DNA from: Staphylococcus sp. NAM3COL9
GTDB lineage: Bacteria; Bacillota; Bacilli; Staphylococcales; Staphylococcaceae
DNA: 64,000 nucleotides
Assembly (NCBI RefSeq): GCF_001431205.1
Contig: NZ_LGPC01000011.1
Coordinates: 682,053 to 746,052 of the forward strand
Direction of reading: 5' to 3'
Of this stretch, positions 1 to 9,043 are shown in pieces (within the stretch, counting starts at the first letter, position 1; each line of letters starts with the position of its first letter). The position numbers and the translations under genes were made by a program. Below the pieces are notes generated by a model. It did not search any database. It was given only the letters and a program-made list of their open reading frames with translations, and was not told the DNA's origin.

Positions 1-83
1 TTGTTAAAGATATCTTCGATGTCATTCAGCACCATTTCTAATCTTAAAACGCCATCAACATTATCAGTAAATGTCTTCCCCAT
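1..83 (-). CDS. 5' end of an unidentified gene, cut by the window edge
   Basis: Reading leftwards from ATG at 83, an open frame of 27 codons begins MGKTFTDNVDGVLRLEM and runs off the window. A GGGGGA ribosome site lies just upstream. The fragment is too short to name a family. It is separated by about 150 bases from ldh, whose 3' side holds a perfect 16-bp palindrome (211-226) but no clear terminator, so read-through from ldh is possible. Confidence 0.5.
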   Translation of the reverse strand, partial: MGKTFTDNVDGVLRLEMVLNDIEDIFN

Positions 84-231
84 AGAATAATCCCCCAATC
101 ATAGTATAAAGTTAAACATGTAAAATTAATTTATCAAAAACATCATTCTTAGTAAATAAATTCTTCACTGAAATAACATTTGAATTTTTAATAAAATTAA
201 CCTCATTTACAGTTTAAATTTAAACTATGAA

Positions 232-1188
232 TTATGCAATTATATGAGATATTTTATTTTGCATTTCTTTCAAAATAGCAGCTGATTTTTCTAATAATTC
301 GCGCTCGTGGCTGTCTAGAGACATTTCAAAAACTTTCACAGCACCTTCTTTATTTACTTGTGTTGGTACACCAATATAGACATCTTTTTGGTTATATTCA
401 CCTTCTAAATAACTTGAAATTGTTAATACAATATTTTGATTATTTAAAATTGCTTTTGTAATGTGTAGTAATCCCATTGCAATACCATAATATGTTGAAC
501 CTTTTGCTTGTATTATATCGTAAGCTGCATCACGCGTATTTGTAAAAATCTCTTCAACTCTGTGTTGTTTTTCAGGGTCATCTTGTAATAGTTGATACAA
601 AGACTGACCGGCTATATTAGCTTGAGACCATACCGCTAATTCTGAATCGCCGTGTTCACCGATGATTTGCCCATGCACGCTGTTTGGTGAAATGCCAAAT
701 TCTTTAGCTAATTCATATTTAAAACGTGCTGTATCTAAAATTGTACCAGACCCTATCACTTTTTCTTTCGATAAACCAGATACTTTGTATGTCACATATG
801 TTAAGACATCTACCGGATTTGTAGCAATTAAGAAAATACCATTGAATCCTGATTTCATAACTTCAGAAACAATTCCTTTAAAAATTTTAGTGTTTTTTTC
901 AATAAGATCTAAGCGTGTTTCACCTGGTTTTTGAGCTGCTCCAGCAGTAATAACAACTAAATCTGCATTTGTACATTCATTATATGTACCTGCTTTAATT
1001 TTCACTGGTAAATCACCGTATGGCGCGCCGTGATTTAAATCCATGACGTCGCCCCTAACTTTTTCTTCGTCTAAATCAATAATTACTAATTCATCTGCAG
1101 CACTTTGTGCTACTAATGCAAAAGCATAACTTGAACCTACCGCCCCATCACCTATTAACACTACTTTATTATTTTTCACTTGTTTCAT
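232..1188 (-). CDS. ldh: L-lactate dehydrogenase
   Basis: NAD-dependent L-lactate dehydrogenase, 318 aa, the usual length. It reduces pyruvate to lactate and regenerates NAD+ in the cytoplasm when respiration is limited. The Rossmann motif GDGAVG is at residues 13-18, the TNPVDV segment near 123-128 and the catalytic His179 lies in GEHGDS. GAGGAG precedes the ATG. It is monocistronic in appearance. Two Rex-type operator sequences lie 40-115 bases upstream, which fits repression at high NAD+/NADH. Staphylococci can carry more than one ldh gene, so I do not assign a paralogue number. Confidence 0.95.
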   Translation of the reverse strand: MKQVKNNKVVLIGDGAVGSSYAFALVAQSAADELVIIDLDEEKVRGDVMDLNHGAPYGDLPVKIKAGTYNECTNADLVVITAGAAQKPGETRLDLIEKNTKIFKGIVSEVMKSGFNGIFLIATNPVDVLTYVTYKVSGLSKEKVIGSGTILDTARFKYELAKEFGISPNSVHGQIIGEHGDSELAVWSQANIAGQSLYQLLQDDPEKQHRVEEIFTNTRDAAYDIIQAKGSTYYGIAMGLLHITKAILNNQNIVLTISSYLEGEYNQKDVYIGVPTQVNKEGAVKVFEMSLDSHERELLEKSAAILKEMQNKISHIIA

Positions 1189-1228
1189 TATATAATTCTC
1201 CTCACGTATTCAATCTTTAAGTCACATA

Positions 1229-1246
1229 TTGTGATTTATTTCACAA
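1229..1246. promoter_or_regulatory. Rex operator upstream of ldh
   Basis: The sequence TTGTGATTTATTTCACAA is an 18-bp inverted repeat matching the Rex consensus TTGTGA-N6-TCACAA. Rex is the NADH-sensing repressor of fermentative genes in Gram-positive bacteria. Position directly upstream of ldh supports the call. Binding is inferred, not shown. Confidence 0.85.
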
Positions 1247-1284
1247 TATAAATGTAACAGTATTTTACGAGTTTTTCAATAACT

Positions 1285-1302
1285 TTGTTATTTTTTTCAC
1301 AA
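1285..1302. promoter_or_regulatory. second, imperfect Rex-like operator
   Basis: TTGTTATTTTTTTCACAA keeps the TTGT and TTCACAA halves of the Rex consensus with two mismatches in the left half. It lies 38 bases beyond the first site from ldh. Its T-rich character means a chance match is possible. Confidence 0.45.
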
Positions 1303-1361
1303 ACGTTTTTAATAACATCCATAAGAATGATGTGCATACTCCATATTCTCGATGATTTTTA

Positions 1362-1409
1362 TAAAAAAAGACATCAGATAACATTTTATGTTTTCCGATG
1401 CTTTTCTTA
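1362..1409 (-). terminator. terminator of the alpha/beta hydrolase gene
   Basis: Read on the minus strand, an imperfect hairpin (GCATCGGA... pairing with ...TCTGATG) is followed by a run of seven T, about 30 bases after the stop of the gene at 1438. Confidence 0.6.
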
Positions 1410-1437
1410 CCCTATTTTAATATGGTGATGCTTTTAA

Positions 1438-2262
1438 TTAAGATACTTCATGTTCATCATGAACAATAAAACCATTATTACTTGCACTATTATTTAAAAA
1501 TGCCAAGATATATCTCATTACTTCATCTCTTTCAGGTTCATTATGTACCTCATGATAAAGTCCTTTCCATGCTTTGAAATATAATTCATCCGTTTTCACT
1601 TTGTCTTTAATTAATTTCATTGTGGATACATCTGCAACTTGATCTTCTAGACCATACATTAAAAGTAGTGGTAATGATTTAATATCAGTTAAATGTGTTA
1701 CTGTTTCTTGCATAATTTCTATGATTTGTTTATACCAATGATAAGTAACTTTCTGCAACATCAGCTGGTCATTTTTTGTTTCTCCAATGACTTCTTCGTT
1801 TCGAGTTAAGTCTTCAACTGTGATTCCTACTTTAAATCTTGTATCTTTAGCTACTTTACCTATATTTGAAATTATTTTATCTTTACGAGATTTATTACTC
1901 TTCTTAAATTCTAAAAGTGGAGATAAAAGCATCAAACCTTCAATTGGTACTTCTACTTTTTCAAGTAAATTAAGAATAATTAAACCACCTAGACCGACGC
2001 CTAACACGTAAGTAGGTATTTTATATTCATTCGCTATTCTAATCCACTCTAAAATATGTTCATGATATACATCAAAATTGTTGATTTGACCTTTGTTAGA
2101 ACGTGACGTTTGTCCTTGTCCAGGTAAATCGCCCATAATAACATGATATCCATTTCGGCGAAGCATCGTAATTACATATGCGTATCTTCCCGTATGTTCA
2201 AGCATGTTATGTGCAATTACAACGACACCTTTAGCTTCCTTTTCGGTTTCCCATTTCCACAT
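1438..2262 (-). CDS. alpha/beta hydrolase, monoacylglycerol lipase-like, nucleophile Ser replaced
   Basis: 274-aa protein of the serine-hydrolase (Hydrolase_4, lysophospholipase-like) fold. The N-terminal MLEHTGRY motif, GDLPGQG, the acid-loop region MYGLEDQVAD and the terminal histidine segment LYHEVHNE are typical. The nucleophile elbow reads G88-V-G90-L-G92, so glycine stands where the family has serine. As I recall, the S. aureus orthologue shows the same elbow. Either another residue acts or the protein is a non-catalytic relative. It stands alone, divergent from the proline dehydrogenase gene, with its own terminator. Substrate unknown. Confidence 0.8.
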   Translation of the reverse strand: MWKWETEKEAKGVVVIAHNMLEHTGRYAYVITMLRRNGYHVIMGDLPGQGQTSRSNKGQINNFDVYHEHILEWIRIANEYKIPTYVLGVGLGGLIILNLLEKVEVPIEGLMLLSPLLEFKKSNKSRKDKIISNIGKVAKDTRFKVGITVEDLTRNEEVIGETKNDQLMLQKVTYHWYKQIIEIMQETVTHLTDIKSLPLLLMYGLEDQVADVSTMKLIKDKVKTDELYFKAWKGLYHEVHNEPERDEVMRYILAFLNNSASNNGFIVHDEHEVS

Positions 2263-2446
2263 AATACATACTTCCCCTTTTCGTTAAATTTCATTATATA
2301 TATTATATCAAAATACGAGGTGCTTTTTCCATTTTAAAGATAACCAAGGATGTGAAAAACTCAATTTGTTTTAAAAATTAAACGCATCTTATAATCAACA
2401 CTTCTCCATATGTGTATTAAATAAAACAAGGTGTAATATATGCCAT

Positions 2447-2460
2447 TGTAAACGTTTTCA
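2447..2460. promoter_or_regulatory. cre site (CcpA) upstream of proline dehydrogenase
   Basis: TGTAAACGTTTTCA fits the catabolite-responsive element consensus TGWAANCGNTNWCA completely. It lies about 67 bases before the proline dehydrogenase start, where it could block initiation in glucose. Carbon-catabolite control of proline use by CcpA is established in S. aureus. The role here is inferred from position. Confidence 0.75.
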
Positions 2461-2526
2461 TTCCTTTTAGATTCATGCTACACTTATCTTGAAAGATCAG
2501 CTGTAAGCAGAATGGGAGGAATTAAT

Positions 2527-3528
2527 ATGCCAATTGTGAAAAAATTTTTTATCGGGTTATCTAACAATCCTTTTTTAAATAAGACTGCAAAGGAAATCGG
2601 TCCAATGCTCGGTGCTAATAAAGTGGTTGCCGGCAATACAATCAAAGCCTTGTTAGACACAATTGAACGTCTAAACAGCAAGGGAATTACAGTTACTGTA
2701 GATTGCCTTGGAGAATTTGTTGTAACTGAAGGTGAAGCAATTCAATCAAAAGATCAAATATTAGAAGTGATGTACGCTATTTACAATCATAGCTTAGATG
2801 GTCACATGTCTATTAAATTAAGCCAATTAGGCTCTGAATTTGATTTAGATCTTGCTTATCGCAATCTCCGTGAAATATTATTAAAAGCTAATGAGTTTAA
2901 TAATATGCATATTAATATCGATACTGAAAAGTATGATAGTTTATTTGACATTACGCAAGTATTAGATCGTTTAAAAGGCGAATTCAAAAATGTAGGTACA
3001 GTAATTCAAGGTTATTTATATGAAGCTGATACACTTGTAGAAAAATATCCAGAATTACGATTGCGTATGGTTAAAGGCGCATATAAAGAAATTGATACAA
3101 TAGCTTATCAAACTAAAGAAGACATTGACGAAAATTACATACGTTTAATTGAAAAAAGATTATTAAACGCTAAAAATGTAACTTCAATTGCTACCCATGA
3201 TGATAAAGTTATTACACATATAAAACAATTTATTAAAGACAATAATATTGAAAAAGATCAGTACGAATTTCAAATGTTATATGGTTTCCGTACTGATTTA
3301 GCAGAAATAATAGCTGGTGAAGGTAACAATTTCTGTATTTATGTACCATATGGTGATGATTGGTTTAGTTACTTTATGAGACGACTAGCTGAACGACCTC
3401 AGAATTTAAATTTAATGTTTAAAGAATTAATGAAACCAGAAGTAATGAAAAAAGTGGGTATCGTTACAGGTGTAGTTGCAGCCTTTGGAGCATCAAGTAC
3501 CTTAGTATATCGTCTTTTCAAAAAATAA
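2527..3528 (+). CDS. putA: proline dehydrogenase
   Basis: Monofunctional FAD-dependent proline dehydrogenase, 333 aa, which oxidises proline to pyrroline-5-carboxylate and passes electrons to the respiratory chain. The core shows RMVKGAYKE, the strand QMLYGFRTDL and the C-terminal RRLAERPQN helix of the PRODH barrel. A hydrophobic C-terminal segment (about residues 312-330) may help membrane association. A more upstream ATG at 2512 overlaps the ribosome site GGGAGGA, so the ATG at 2527 is taken as start. The upstream cre site suggests CcpA control. The gene is also called fadM in some annotations. Confidence 0.9.
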   Translation: MPIVKKFFIGLSNNPFLNKTAKEIGPMLGANKVVAGNTIKALLDTIERLNSKGITVTVDCLGEFVVTEGEAIQSKDQILEVMYAIYNHSLDGHMSIKLSQLGSEFDLDLAYRNLREILLKANEFNNMHINIDTEKYDSLFDITQVLDRLKGEFKNVGTVIQGYLYEADTLVEKYPELRLRMVKGAYKEIDTIAYQTKEDIDENYIRLIEKRLLNAKNVTSIATHDDKVITHIKQFIKDNNIEKDQYEFQMLYGFRTDLAEIIAGEGNNFCIYVPYGDDWFSYFMRRLAERPQNLNLMFKELMKPEVMKKVGIVTGVVAAFGASSTLVYRLFKK

Positions 3529-3540
3529 TTTTAATACAAA

Positions 3541-3581
3541 AAAGAATTGGACTTAACGAAATCGTTATTGTCCAATTCTTT
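3541..3581. terminator. bidirectional terminator between putA and ribH
   Basis: AAAGAATTGGAC at 3541-3552 pairs with its complement at 3570-3581 around a 17-base loop. T-runs on both strands let it serve both converging genes. Confidence 0.85.
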
Positions 3582-3638
3582 TAATTTAGTAGAAACTTCT
3601 AAATCCCTTTTAAATGGTTGGTTATCAGTTTTGTTCTA

Positions 3639-4097
3639 TTATATTTCTTTCAATAAATTAGCCATTTCTATTGCACTAATTGCTGCATCTGAACCTTTAT
3701 TTCCTGCTTTTGTACCCGCACGTTCTACTGCTTGTTCAATATTTTCAGTTGTTACAACACCGAAGATAACTGGTGTATCAGCAACATCGTTTGCCTTAGA
3801 AACACCTTTCGCCACTTCATTACAAACATAATCATAATGAGAAGTAGATCCTCTTATTACACAACCTAAAGTAATTACAGCATCATATTCACCTTTTTGA
3901 GCTAATTTTTTTGCTACTAATGGAATTTCAAACGCACCTGGTACATATGCTACATCAATGTTTTCCTTCTGCACTTCATGTCGTACTAAAGTATCTTTAG
4001 CACCATCTAATAAACGACTTGTAATAAAATCATTAAACCTACTTACCACAACTGCTACTTTTAAATCTGAACCTATTAATTTACCTTCAAAATTCAT
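3639..4097 (-). CDS. ribH: 6,7-dimethyl-8-ribityllumazine synthase
   Basis: Lumazine synthase, 152 aa, last gene of the riboflavin operon. It condenses the pyrimidinedione product of RibD with the 3,4-dihydroxybutanone phosphate product of RibBA. Family motifs present are VVVSRFND near residues 15-22, PGAFEIP near 54-60 and [14 protein letters not shown] near 78-91, which carry the substrate-binding loop and the proton-donor histidine. GGAGGTC precedes the ATG. Twelve bases separate it from ribBA, so translation is within one transcript under the FMN riboswitch upstream of ribD. Confidence 0.96.
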   Translation of the reverse strand: MNFEGKLIGSDLKVAVVVSRFNDFITSRLLDGAKDTLVRHEVQKENIDVAYVPGAFEIPLVAKKLAQKGEYDAVITLGCVIRGSTSHYDYVCNEVAKGVSKANDVADTPVIFGVVTTENIEQAVERAGTKAGNKGSDAAISAIEMANLLKEI

Positions 4098-4109
4098 CTT
4101 ATTGACCTC

Positions 4110-5291
4110 CTATATTAAATGACCCATTTTTTCCTTTTTTGTATCCATATAATCTTGATTAAATTTATTTGTTGGAACTACTAGCTCAATTCTTTTAGCA
4201 ATATTCACACCATAAGTTTCTAAACTTTCGAATTTTTTGGGATTATTGCTTAACAAATTCACGCTTTCAATACCAAAATATTTCAAAATTTTCGCGGCAT
4301 CTTTATAATCTCTCAAATCTTCTTCGAAACCTAAAGCAATATTAGCTGTCACAGTATCATAACCTTGTTCAATTAGTTCATATGCTTTCAACTTATTAAT
4401 TAAACCAATACCTCTACCTTCTTGAGGTAAATATAAAATGATACCCCCATGTTCACTTATATATTTCATAGAAGCTTCAAGTTGTTCTCCACAGTCACAT
4501 CTTTGACTATGAAAAATGTCGCCCGTCAGACAAGAAGAATGAATACGCACGTTTTCAGTTTTCTTTATGTCTCCATTTACAATCGCCACAAGTTCTTCGC
4601 CACTTGTCTGTGAAGTAAAACCATACATATCAAACTTACCATGTTTAGTAGGCAATTTCACTTTTGCTTTTGCTTCTAACTTAGATGTTAATGATTTTCT
4701 ATATGTTTCTAAATCTTCAATTGAAATCATTACAAGCTCATGTTCTTCCTTAAAGGCTTCTAATTCTTCACCTTTAGCCATAGAACCATCTTCATTCATA
4801 ATTTCACAAATTAATGCTGCTGGCTTAGCACCTGTTAATTTTGCTAAATCTACAGATGCTTCTGTATGACCACGTCTTTCTAACACACCATTATCTTGTG
4901 CAATTAATGGAAATAAGTGACCTGGTTTATTAAAATCACTAGCTGTGGCATTTTCCTCTATTAACGCTTTTGCTGTCATTGTTCTTTCTCCGGCACTGAT
5001 ACCGGTCGTCGTATTAATATGATCGACACTCACAGTGAACTCTGTACCATAGATATCAGAGTTATGATCGACCATGGGCTTGAGTTCTAATTTTCTTGCT
5101 ATATCTTTGCTAATTGGTGCACAAATGAGTCCTCTAGCATATTTCGCCATGAAATTAACGGTATTTTCTTGCATCCATTCTGTCACAGCTACTAGGTCGC
5201 CTTCGTTCTCTCTGTTTTCGTCATCAACGACAACAATACTTTTACCTTTTTTAAGTTCCACAAGCGCTGTATCTATATTATCTAATTTCAT
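4110..5291 (-). CDS. ribBA: bifunctional 3,4-dihydroxy-2-butanone 4-phosphate synthase / GTP cyclohydrolase II
   Basis: 393-aa fusion enzyme. Residues about 1-200 are the DHBP synthase domain (DDENRENEGD, SVDHINTTTGISAGERTMT, RRGHTEASVDLA). Residues about 205-393 are GTP cyclohydrolase II with the zinc-binding SSCLTGD...SQRCDCGEQ and the QEGRGIGL motif. The two halves supply the two branches that RibH joins. The open frame extends seven codons further upstream, but GGAGGGG at suitable distance and the standard staphylococcal length favour the ATG at 5291, which also removes an overlap with ribE. Confidence 0.95.
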   Translation of the reverse strand: MKLDNIDTALVELKKGKSIVVVDDENRENEGDLVAVTEWMQENTVNFMAKYARGLICAPISKDIARKLELKPMVDHNSDIYGTEFTVSVDHINTTTGISAGERTMTAKALIEENATASDFNKPGHLFPLIAQDNGVLERRGHTEASVDLAKLTGAKPAALICEIMNEDGSMAKGEELEAFKEEHELVMISIEDLETYRKSLTSKLEAKAKVKLPTKHGKFDMYGFTSQTSGEELVAIVNGDIKKTENVRIHSSCLTGDIFHSQRCDCGEQLEASMKYISEHGGIILYLPQEGRGIGLINKLKAYELIEQGYDTVTANIALGFEEDLRDYKDAAKILKYFGIESVNLLSNNPKKFESLETYGVNIAKRIELVVPTNKFNQDYMDTKKEKMGHLI

Positions 5292-5301
5292 ATTACCCCT
5301 C

Positions 5302-5943
5302 CTAAAATCCAAATGCTCTAAGCTTTTCAGTGCTTAACCCTGATTCATTATTACTGACAATTCTCTCTACATATTTGAATAGCATATCAGTTTCAATATG
5401 GACCGGATCGCCTACACGTTTTTGATTTAAAATAGTGGATCTTCGTGTTTCAGGAATGAGATGGATGTCGAATTCAGTATCTTTTAATTGAAAAATAGTT
5501 AAACTCACGCCATCTACAGTTATGGAACCTTGCGGCACCATTTGTTTAATGAGTGTAGTATTCGGTTTTATTGTTATAATTTTAGAATTATCTGATGCTT
5601 GAACACGTGTAATCTTAGCTACTTCATCTACGTGTCCTAGCACAAAGTGACCTCCAAAACGACCTTGACCACTCATCGCCCTTTCTAAATTCACTTCTGC
5701 AGATTGGTTTAAATGGTTTAAATGGTTTAGATAAGTTTTGTTTTCTGTGCCTTTAATCACTTGTACAGAAAACGAATGCTTATTAAAATCAACTACAGTT
5801 AAACATGCGCCATTCACACTTATAGAATCTCCTATATGCATGTCTGATAAGATGGTCTCGCAATCAATCGTTAAGTTAACTACAGATTGTTGTGTCGTTA
5901 TTTTTTTAATCGTGCCTATTTCTTCAACAATACCGGTAAACAT
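5302..5943 (-). CDS. ribE: riboflavin synthase, alpha subunit
   Basis: 213 aa, converts two lumazine molecules to riboflavin. It shows the internal duplication of the family: MFTGIVEEIGTI at the start of the first barrel with SVNGACLTVV, then GHVDEVAKI at the start of the second with TVDGVSLTIF. A nine-base unit is repeated three times at 5706-5732, giving the peptide LNHLNHLN in the linker between barrels, an in-frame expansion rather than damage. It sits between ribD and ribBA with gaps of 6 and 10 bases. Confidence 0.95.
   Translation of the reverse strand: MFTGIVEEIGTIKKITTQQSVVNLTIDCETILSDMHIGDSISVNGACLTVVDFNKHSFSVQVIKGTENKTYLNHLNHLNQSAEVNLERAMSGQGRFGGHFVLGHVDEVAKITRVQASDNSKIITIKPNTTLIKQMVPQGSITVDGVSLTIFQLKDTEFDIHLIPETRRSTILNQKRVGDPVHIETDMLFKYVERIVSNNESGLSTEKLRAFGF
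5706..5732 (+). repeat. in-frame triple 9-bp repeat inside ribE
   Basis: The unit GGTTTAAAT occurs at 5706-5714 and 5715-5723, with a one-base variant GGTTTAGAT at 5724-5732. The repeat encodes LNH units in the ribE linker. Confidence 0.85.
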
Positions 5944-5949
5944 GATTAT

Positions 5950-6993
5950 TCACTTCTTTCGCAACTCTAATTTAATGTTTTGCTCAAGCATTTGAGAATT
6001 AACAATTTCGAATTGTGGTATTTCTGATAATCCAAAAATGTTTTTAGTTTGATAAAATTGATAATTACCAGAACCACCTATAATTTTCGGGGCATAATAT
6101 AAGATAAGTTCATTCGTATATTGAGATTGTAGAAATGCTGAAGATACGGTTGGACCTGCTTCTACTAACAATTTCCCAATTCCCTTTTGATATAAATCTG
6201 TTAAAATATTTTCAATTGAACAATCAGTTAAAATAATAATTTCTACTTGTTCAATATCTGTTTTTAAGTTTTCATTTTGTGTATAAATCCATATAGGTGT
6301 ATTAGCATTTTTAAACATGTCTAATTCAAAATCAATTTGGCCTGATTGCGATAAAATTACTTTTATTGGATGCTTACCTTCCTCAATTCGTGTTGTATAT
6401 TGAGGGTTATCTGCATCTAATGTGCCTCTGCCTGTAAGTACAGCATCATGCGTATGACGCAGGTTGAATACATCATGTTTGACGGCTTTATTCGTTATCC
6501 ATTTGCTTTCACCTTTATCAGTAGCCTGTTTACCATCTAGACTACAAGCTACTTTAACTGTCACTTCAGGTACCTCTTTACTTTTGCTTATAAAGAAGTC
6601 TTTATACAAGTGCTCTGCTTCTGCATTATGACGAAATTCAACTTCTATTCCTGCTTGTTGTAATATTTCATCACCGTTAGATGGTAAAGTCTTATCTTTT
6701 ACAGCATATATAACTTTCTTTATGCCAAAGTCGATAATTTTATTCACACAAGGTGGAGTTGAACCAAAGTGTGTACATGGTTCTAATGAAATGAATATAG
6801 TACCATTTTCAGCTTCATCTTGCGCCATATCTAACGCTTGTACTTCAGCATGTTTATCGCCTTTTTTTAAGTGTGCACCCATACCTACGATTCGTCCGTC
6901 TTTAACAACTACGGCGCCTACAGGTGGGTTTACACCCGTTTGACCACTTACCATTTTTGCTAATTGGATTGCATAATTTAAATATTGACTCAC
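5950..6993 (-). CDS. ribD: bifunctional diaminohydroxyphosphoribosylaminopyrimidine deaminase / 5-amino-6-(5-phosphoribosylamino)uracil reductase
   Basis: 347 aa, first gene of the riboflavin operon; catalyses the second and third steps of the GTP branch. The N-terminal zinc deaminase domain shows HAEVQAL (about residues 49-55) and the PCTHFGSTPPC zinc motif. The C-terminal reductase domain shows VACSLDGKQA, GRGTLDADNP and VEAGPTVSSAFL. The frame stays open to 7077, but that extension runs through the terminator hairpin. GAGGTGATAAC followed by GTG at 6993 gives the start and the N-terminus expected from orthologues (SQYLNYAIQLA). Controlled by the FMN riboswitch at 7155-7285. Confidence 0.93.
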   Translation of the reverse strand: MSQYLNYAIQLAKMVSGQTGVNPPVGAVVVKDGRIVGMGAHLKKGDKHAEVQALDMAQDEAENGTIFISLEPCTHFGSTPPCVNKIIDFGIKKVIYAVKDKTLPSNGDEILQQAGIEVEFRHNAEAEHLYKDFFISKSKEVPEVTVKVACSLDGKQATDKGESKWITNKAVKHDVFNLRHTHDAVLTGRGTLDADNPQYTTRIEEGKHPIKVILSQSGQIDFELDMFKNANTPIWIYTQNENLKTDIEQVEIIILTDCSIENILTDLYQKGIGKLLVEAGPTVSSAFLQSQYTNELILYYAPKIIGGSGNYQFYQTKNIFGLSEIPQFEIVNSQMLEQNIKLELRKK

Positions 6994-7009
6994 GTTATCA
7001 CCTCTAAAT

Positions 7010-7044
7010 AATAAAAAAACACCTGAAATAAAATATTTCAGGTG
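7010..7044 (-). terminator. FMN-riboswitch attenuator terminator
   Basis: On the minus strand CACCTGAAATA pairs with TATTTCAGGTG around a three-base loop, followed by a T-run ending just before the ribD ribosome site. It lies between the FMN aptamer and ribD, as expected for transcription attenuation. Confidence 0.85.
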
Positions 7045-7154
7045 TGGGATATATTGATATAACATCATTAGCTTCAAGTTAAATACACTTATCTATTTTC
7101 AAACATAAGTGTATGCCAAATAAACACTTAAAAAGTGTCATTTTTGTTATACTT

Positions 7155-7285
7155 CATTCTTTCTCCCATCCAGACTTTACTGTCGGCTCTAGAATCTCAC
7201 TAGATCAGCCACATTTGAACAATCAAATGCAGGTCGCAGGCTTTGTTTACTGCCGGTTGGGAATTTCACCCTGCCCCGAAAGAAT
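7155..7285 (-). promoter_or_regulatory. FMN riboswitch (RFN element) of the rib operon
   Basis: On the minus strand the conserved RFN blocks appear in order: TTTCGGGGCAGGGTGAAATT, CCCAACCGGCAGT, a variable stem, GAGCCGACAGT and AGTCTGGATGGGAGAAAG. The aptamer binds FMN and stops transcription at the downstream hairpin (7010-7044), turning ribD-E-BA-H off when flavin is plentiful. An open frame on the plus strand across this element is only a shadow. Confidence 0.97.
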
Positions 7286-7573
7286 ATCTATGAAATTGTA
7301 ATTAATGATTGAGTCAAGTAACTATTACTAAGTTACAACAATATCGTACTACATTTTAAACAGAATGACAATTCATATTATCTAAGTCGGCTTTATTTTC
7401 AACGCATTATTATTATTAAAATGCTTTAAATACTAATAGGAAAAGCTTTTTACTTAAATTAATGAATATAAAATTAATTTGTATTATGACTTTTTTAACC
7501 TTTATATTATAGTTATCATTTTAAAAAAATTAAAATCTTCAAAAATATACAGTTAATGATTTCATTTTTACAA

Positions 7574-9043
7574 TTACTTATCAGCTAACAATTGATTTAC
7601 TACGCTTACTGCTTGTTTAACTATCATTGCTACACCATTTCTAGACTGATTGATTCCATTTGTTAACTGACCTAATGCGTACATATGTTTAAGCGTTCCA
7701 TAGCGGGGGCTTATAATTTGATTTGTTTCAGCAATAATTTGAATACCACCAAGCGGATGTGCTTGTACAACCTGTCTATTTTCAAGGTTCAAAACCAATT
7801 GATCATCACTATCAAGATCTGAAAGTTGCGTTTTTGAACCAGTTGCGTTGATTACGACATCAAATTTATGGATTGCCCCTGTTTCATTTTTATATTTGAA
7901 ATAAAATTGACTTGCTTCATATTGAACATCCTCTAGACCACTTTTAATTTCAATAGTCCCATTTTTTATATGCTCTATAATTAATTTAGCAGTACGTGGA
8001 GGCATCGGGTTAGAATTATCCTTTAATATAGATTGGTAATCTTTTAAAAATCGTTTTTGATCTTCTCTACTGAAACTATTCCATATCCAATTTAAATTTT
8101 CTTTTACTAATTCAAGTATACTTTGGAATGCTCCTATTTCAGTTTCGTGTTCTAAATCATATGTTAAATCCTTCACCGGATCATTTTGTCTACGGTGCAC
8201 TAATTTTTTAATTGCAATATCATAATATGCACAATCTTTCATAAATAAGTTTAGTGCTTTTTCCAAAGGTACATTTCCGAAATTTTCGTTCTTTATTGTA
8301 TTGAAATTTTCAGGTGTTAAGTATTTAAATTCAATGTCAGGCATTTCACCTCTTACACTTGGTAATTGACCTTTGCGACTTGTTATAGTAATCGGTAATT
8401 TAGGATGATGTGCAGTAACATAACGAATCACATCTAAAGATGCTAAACCTGTGCCAATGATGGCTATTCTGTCAGTATCATTCACATCGTCTAACGTATT
8501 ATAAGTTGGATATGGTGTATGAATATATCCCTTATTTCCTTTCAAATGATACGGATCATGGTATGACAGTGTACCAATCGTTAAAAATACGGCATCATAC
8601 TTTTGACAATTTGACATGTCTTTCGACGTACAAACATAATATTTAACATCCGTTTGACCTACATCAGCCTCAATAAAAACTTCTGACACTTCTTCTTTAA
8701 TCATCTGGACACTTTCAAATTGATGGTTATATTTTTCTAAAAAAGCTTTCATATAATGTCCAAATATAAATCTTGGTAAATACTCCGGATTAGAAAACTT
8801 AAATATCGATTGTGATTTATACCATTCATAAAACTCGCCTTGATTTTCTAAGTTTAAAGACATTTGTTTGGCAGGCATATTAATTAACAATTGATCACTG
8901 TCATTTTGAAAAGGTACACCTTTCCCCATATTTTTAGGATTATCGTACACGTCTATATTCATCGTTGCAAAATTATCATGTTTCACTAATTCCTTTAGCA
9001 AGCTTACACCCGCTGTTCCCATTCCTATGATAGCTATTCGCAT
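7574..9043 (-). CDS. FAD/NAD(P)-binding oxidoreductase (HpyO / urate hydroxylase-like)
   Basis: 489-aa protein with an N-terminal dinucleotide fold GMGTAGVSLL (about residues 7-16), a PFQNDSDQLLINMPA segment of the FAD_NAD_binding_9 family and a second Rossmann motif IGTGLASLDV near 194-203. The closing segment ends in SRNGVAMI. Some family members are annotated as FAD-dependent urate hydroxylases; nothing here fixes the substrate. The open frame begins three codons upstream, but that ATG is part of the AAGGATG ribosome site, so the start is ATG at 9043. It is divergent from the OpuCC-like gene. The 288 bases between it and the FMN element hold nothing recognisable. Confidence 0.75.
   Translation of the reverse strand: MRIAIIGMGTAGVSLLKELVKHDNFATMNIDVYDNPKNMGKGVPFQNDSDQLLINMPAKQMSLNLENQGEFYEWYKSQSIFKFSNPEYLPRFIFGHYMKAFLEKYNHQFESVQMIKEEVSEVFIEADVGQTDVKYYVCTSKDMSNCQKYDAVFLTIGTLSYHDPYHLKGNKGYIHTPYPTYNTLDDVNDTDRIAIIGTGLASLDVIRYVTAHHPKLPITITSRKGQLPSVRGEMPDIEFKYLTPENFNTIKNENFGNVPLEKALNLFMKDCAYYDIAIKKLVHRRQNDPVKDLTYDLEHETEIGAFQSILELVKENLNWIWNSFSREDQKRFLKDYQSILKDNSNPMPPRTAKLIIEHIKNGTIEIKSGLEDVQYEASQFYFKYKNETGAIHKFDVVINATGSKTQLSDLDSDDQLVLNLENRQVVQAHPLGGIQIIAETNQIISPRYGTLKHMYALGQLTNGINQSRNGVAMIVKQAVSVVNQLLADK

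Noticed and set aside
211..226. Perfect palindrome AGTTTAAATTTAAACT as terminator of ldh
   Set aside because: It is AT-only in its core, has no loop and no adjacent T-run of the needed kind; could be chance in AT-rich DNA.
3547..3831. 94-aa plus-strand frame between putA and ribH
   Set aside because: It begins inside the terminator hairpin and overlaps ribH antisense.
7113..7301. 62-aa plus-strand open frame
   Set aside because: It lies inside the FMN riboswitch and has no ribosome site; the RNA element on the other strand explains the sequence.
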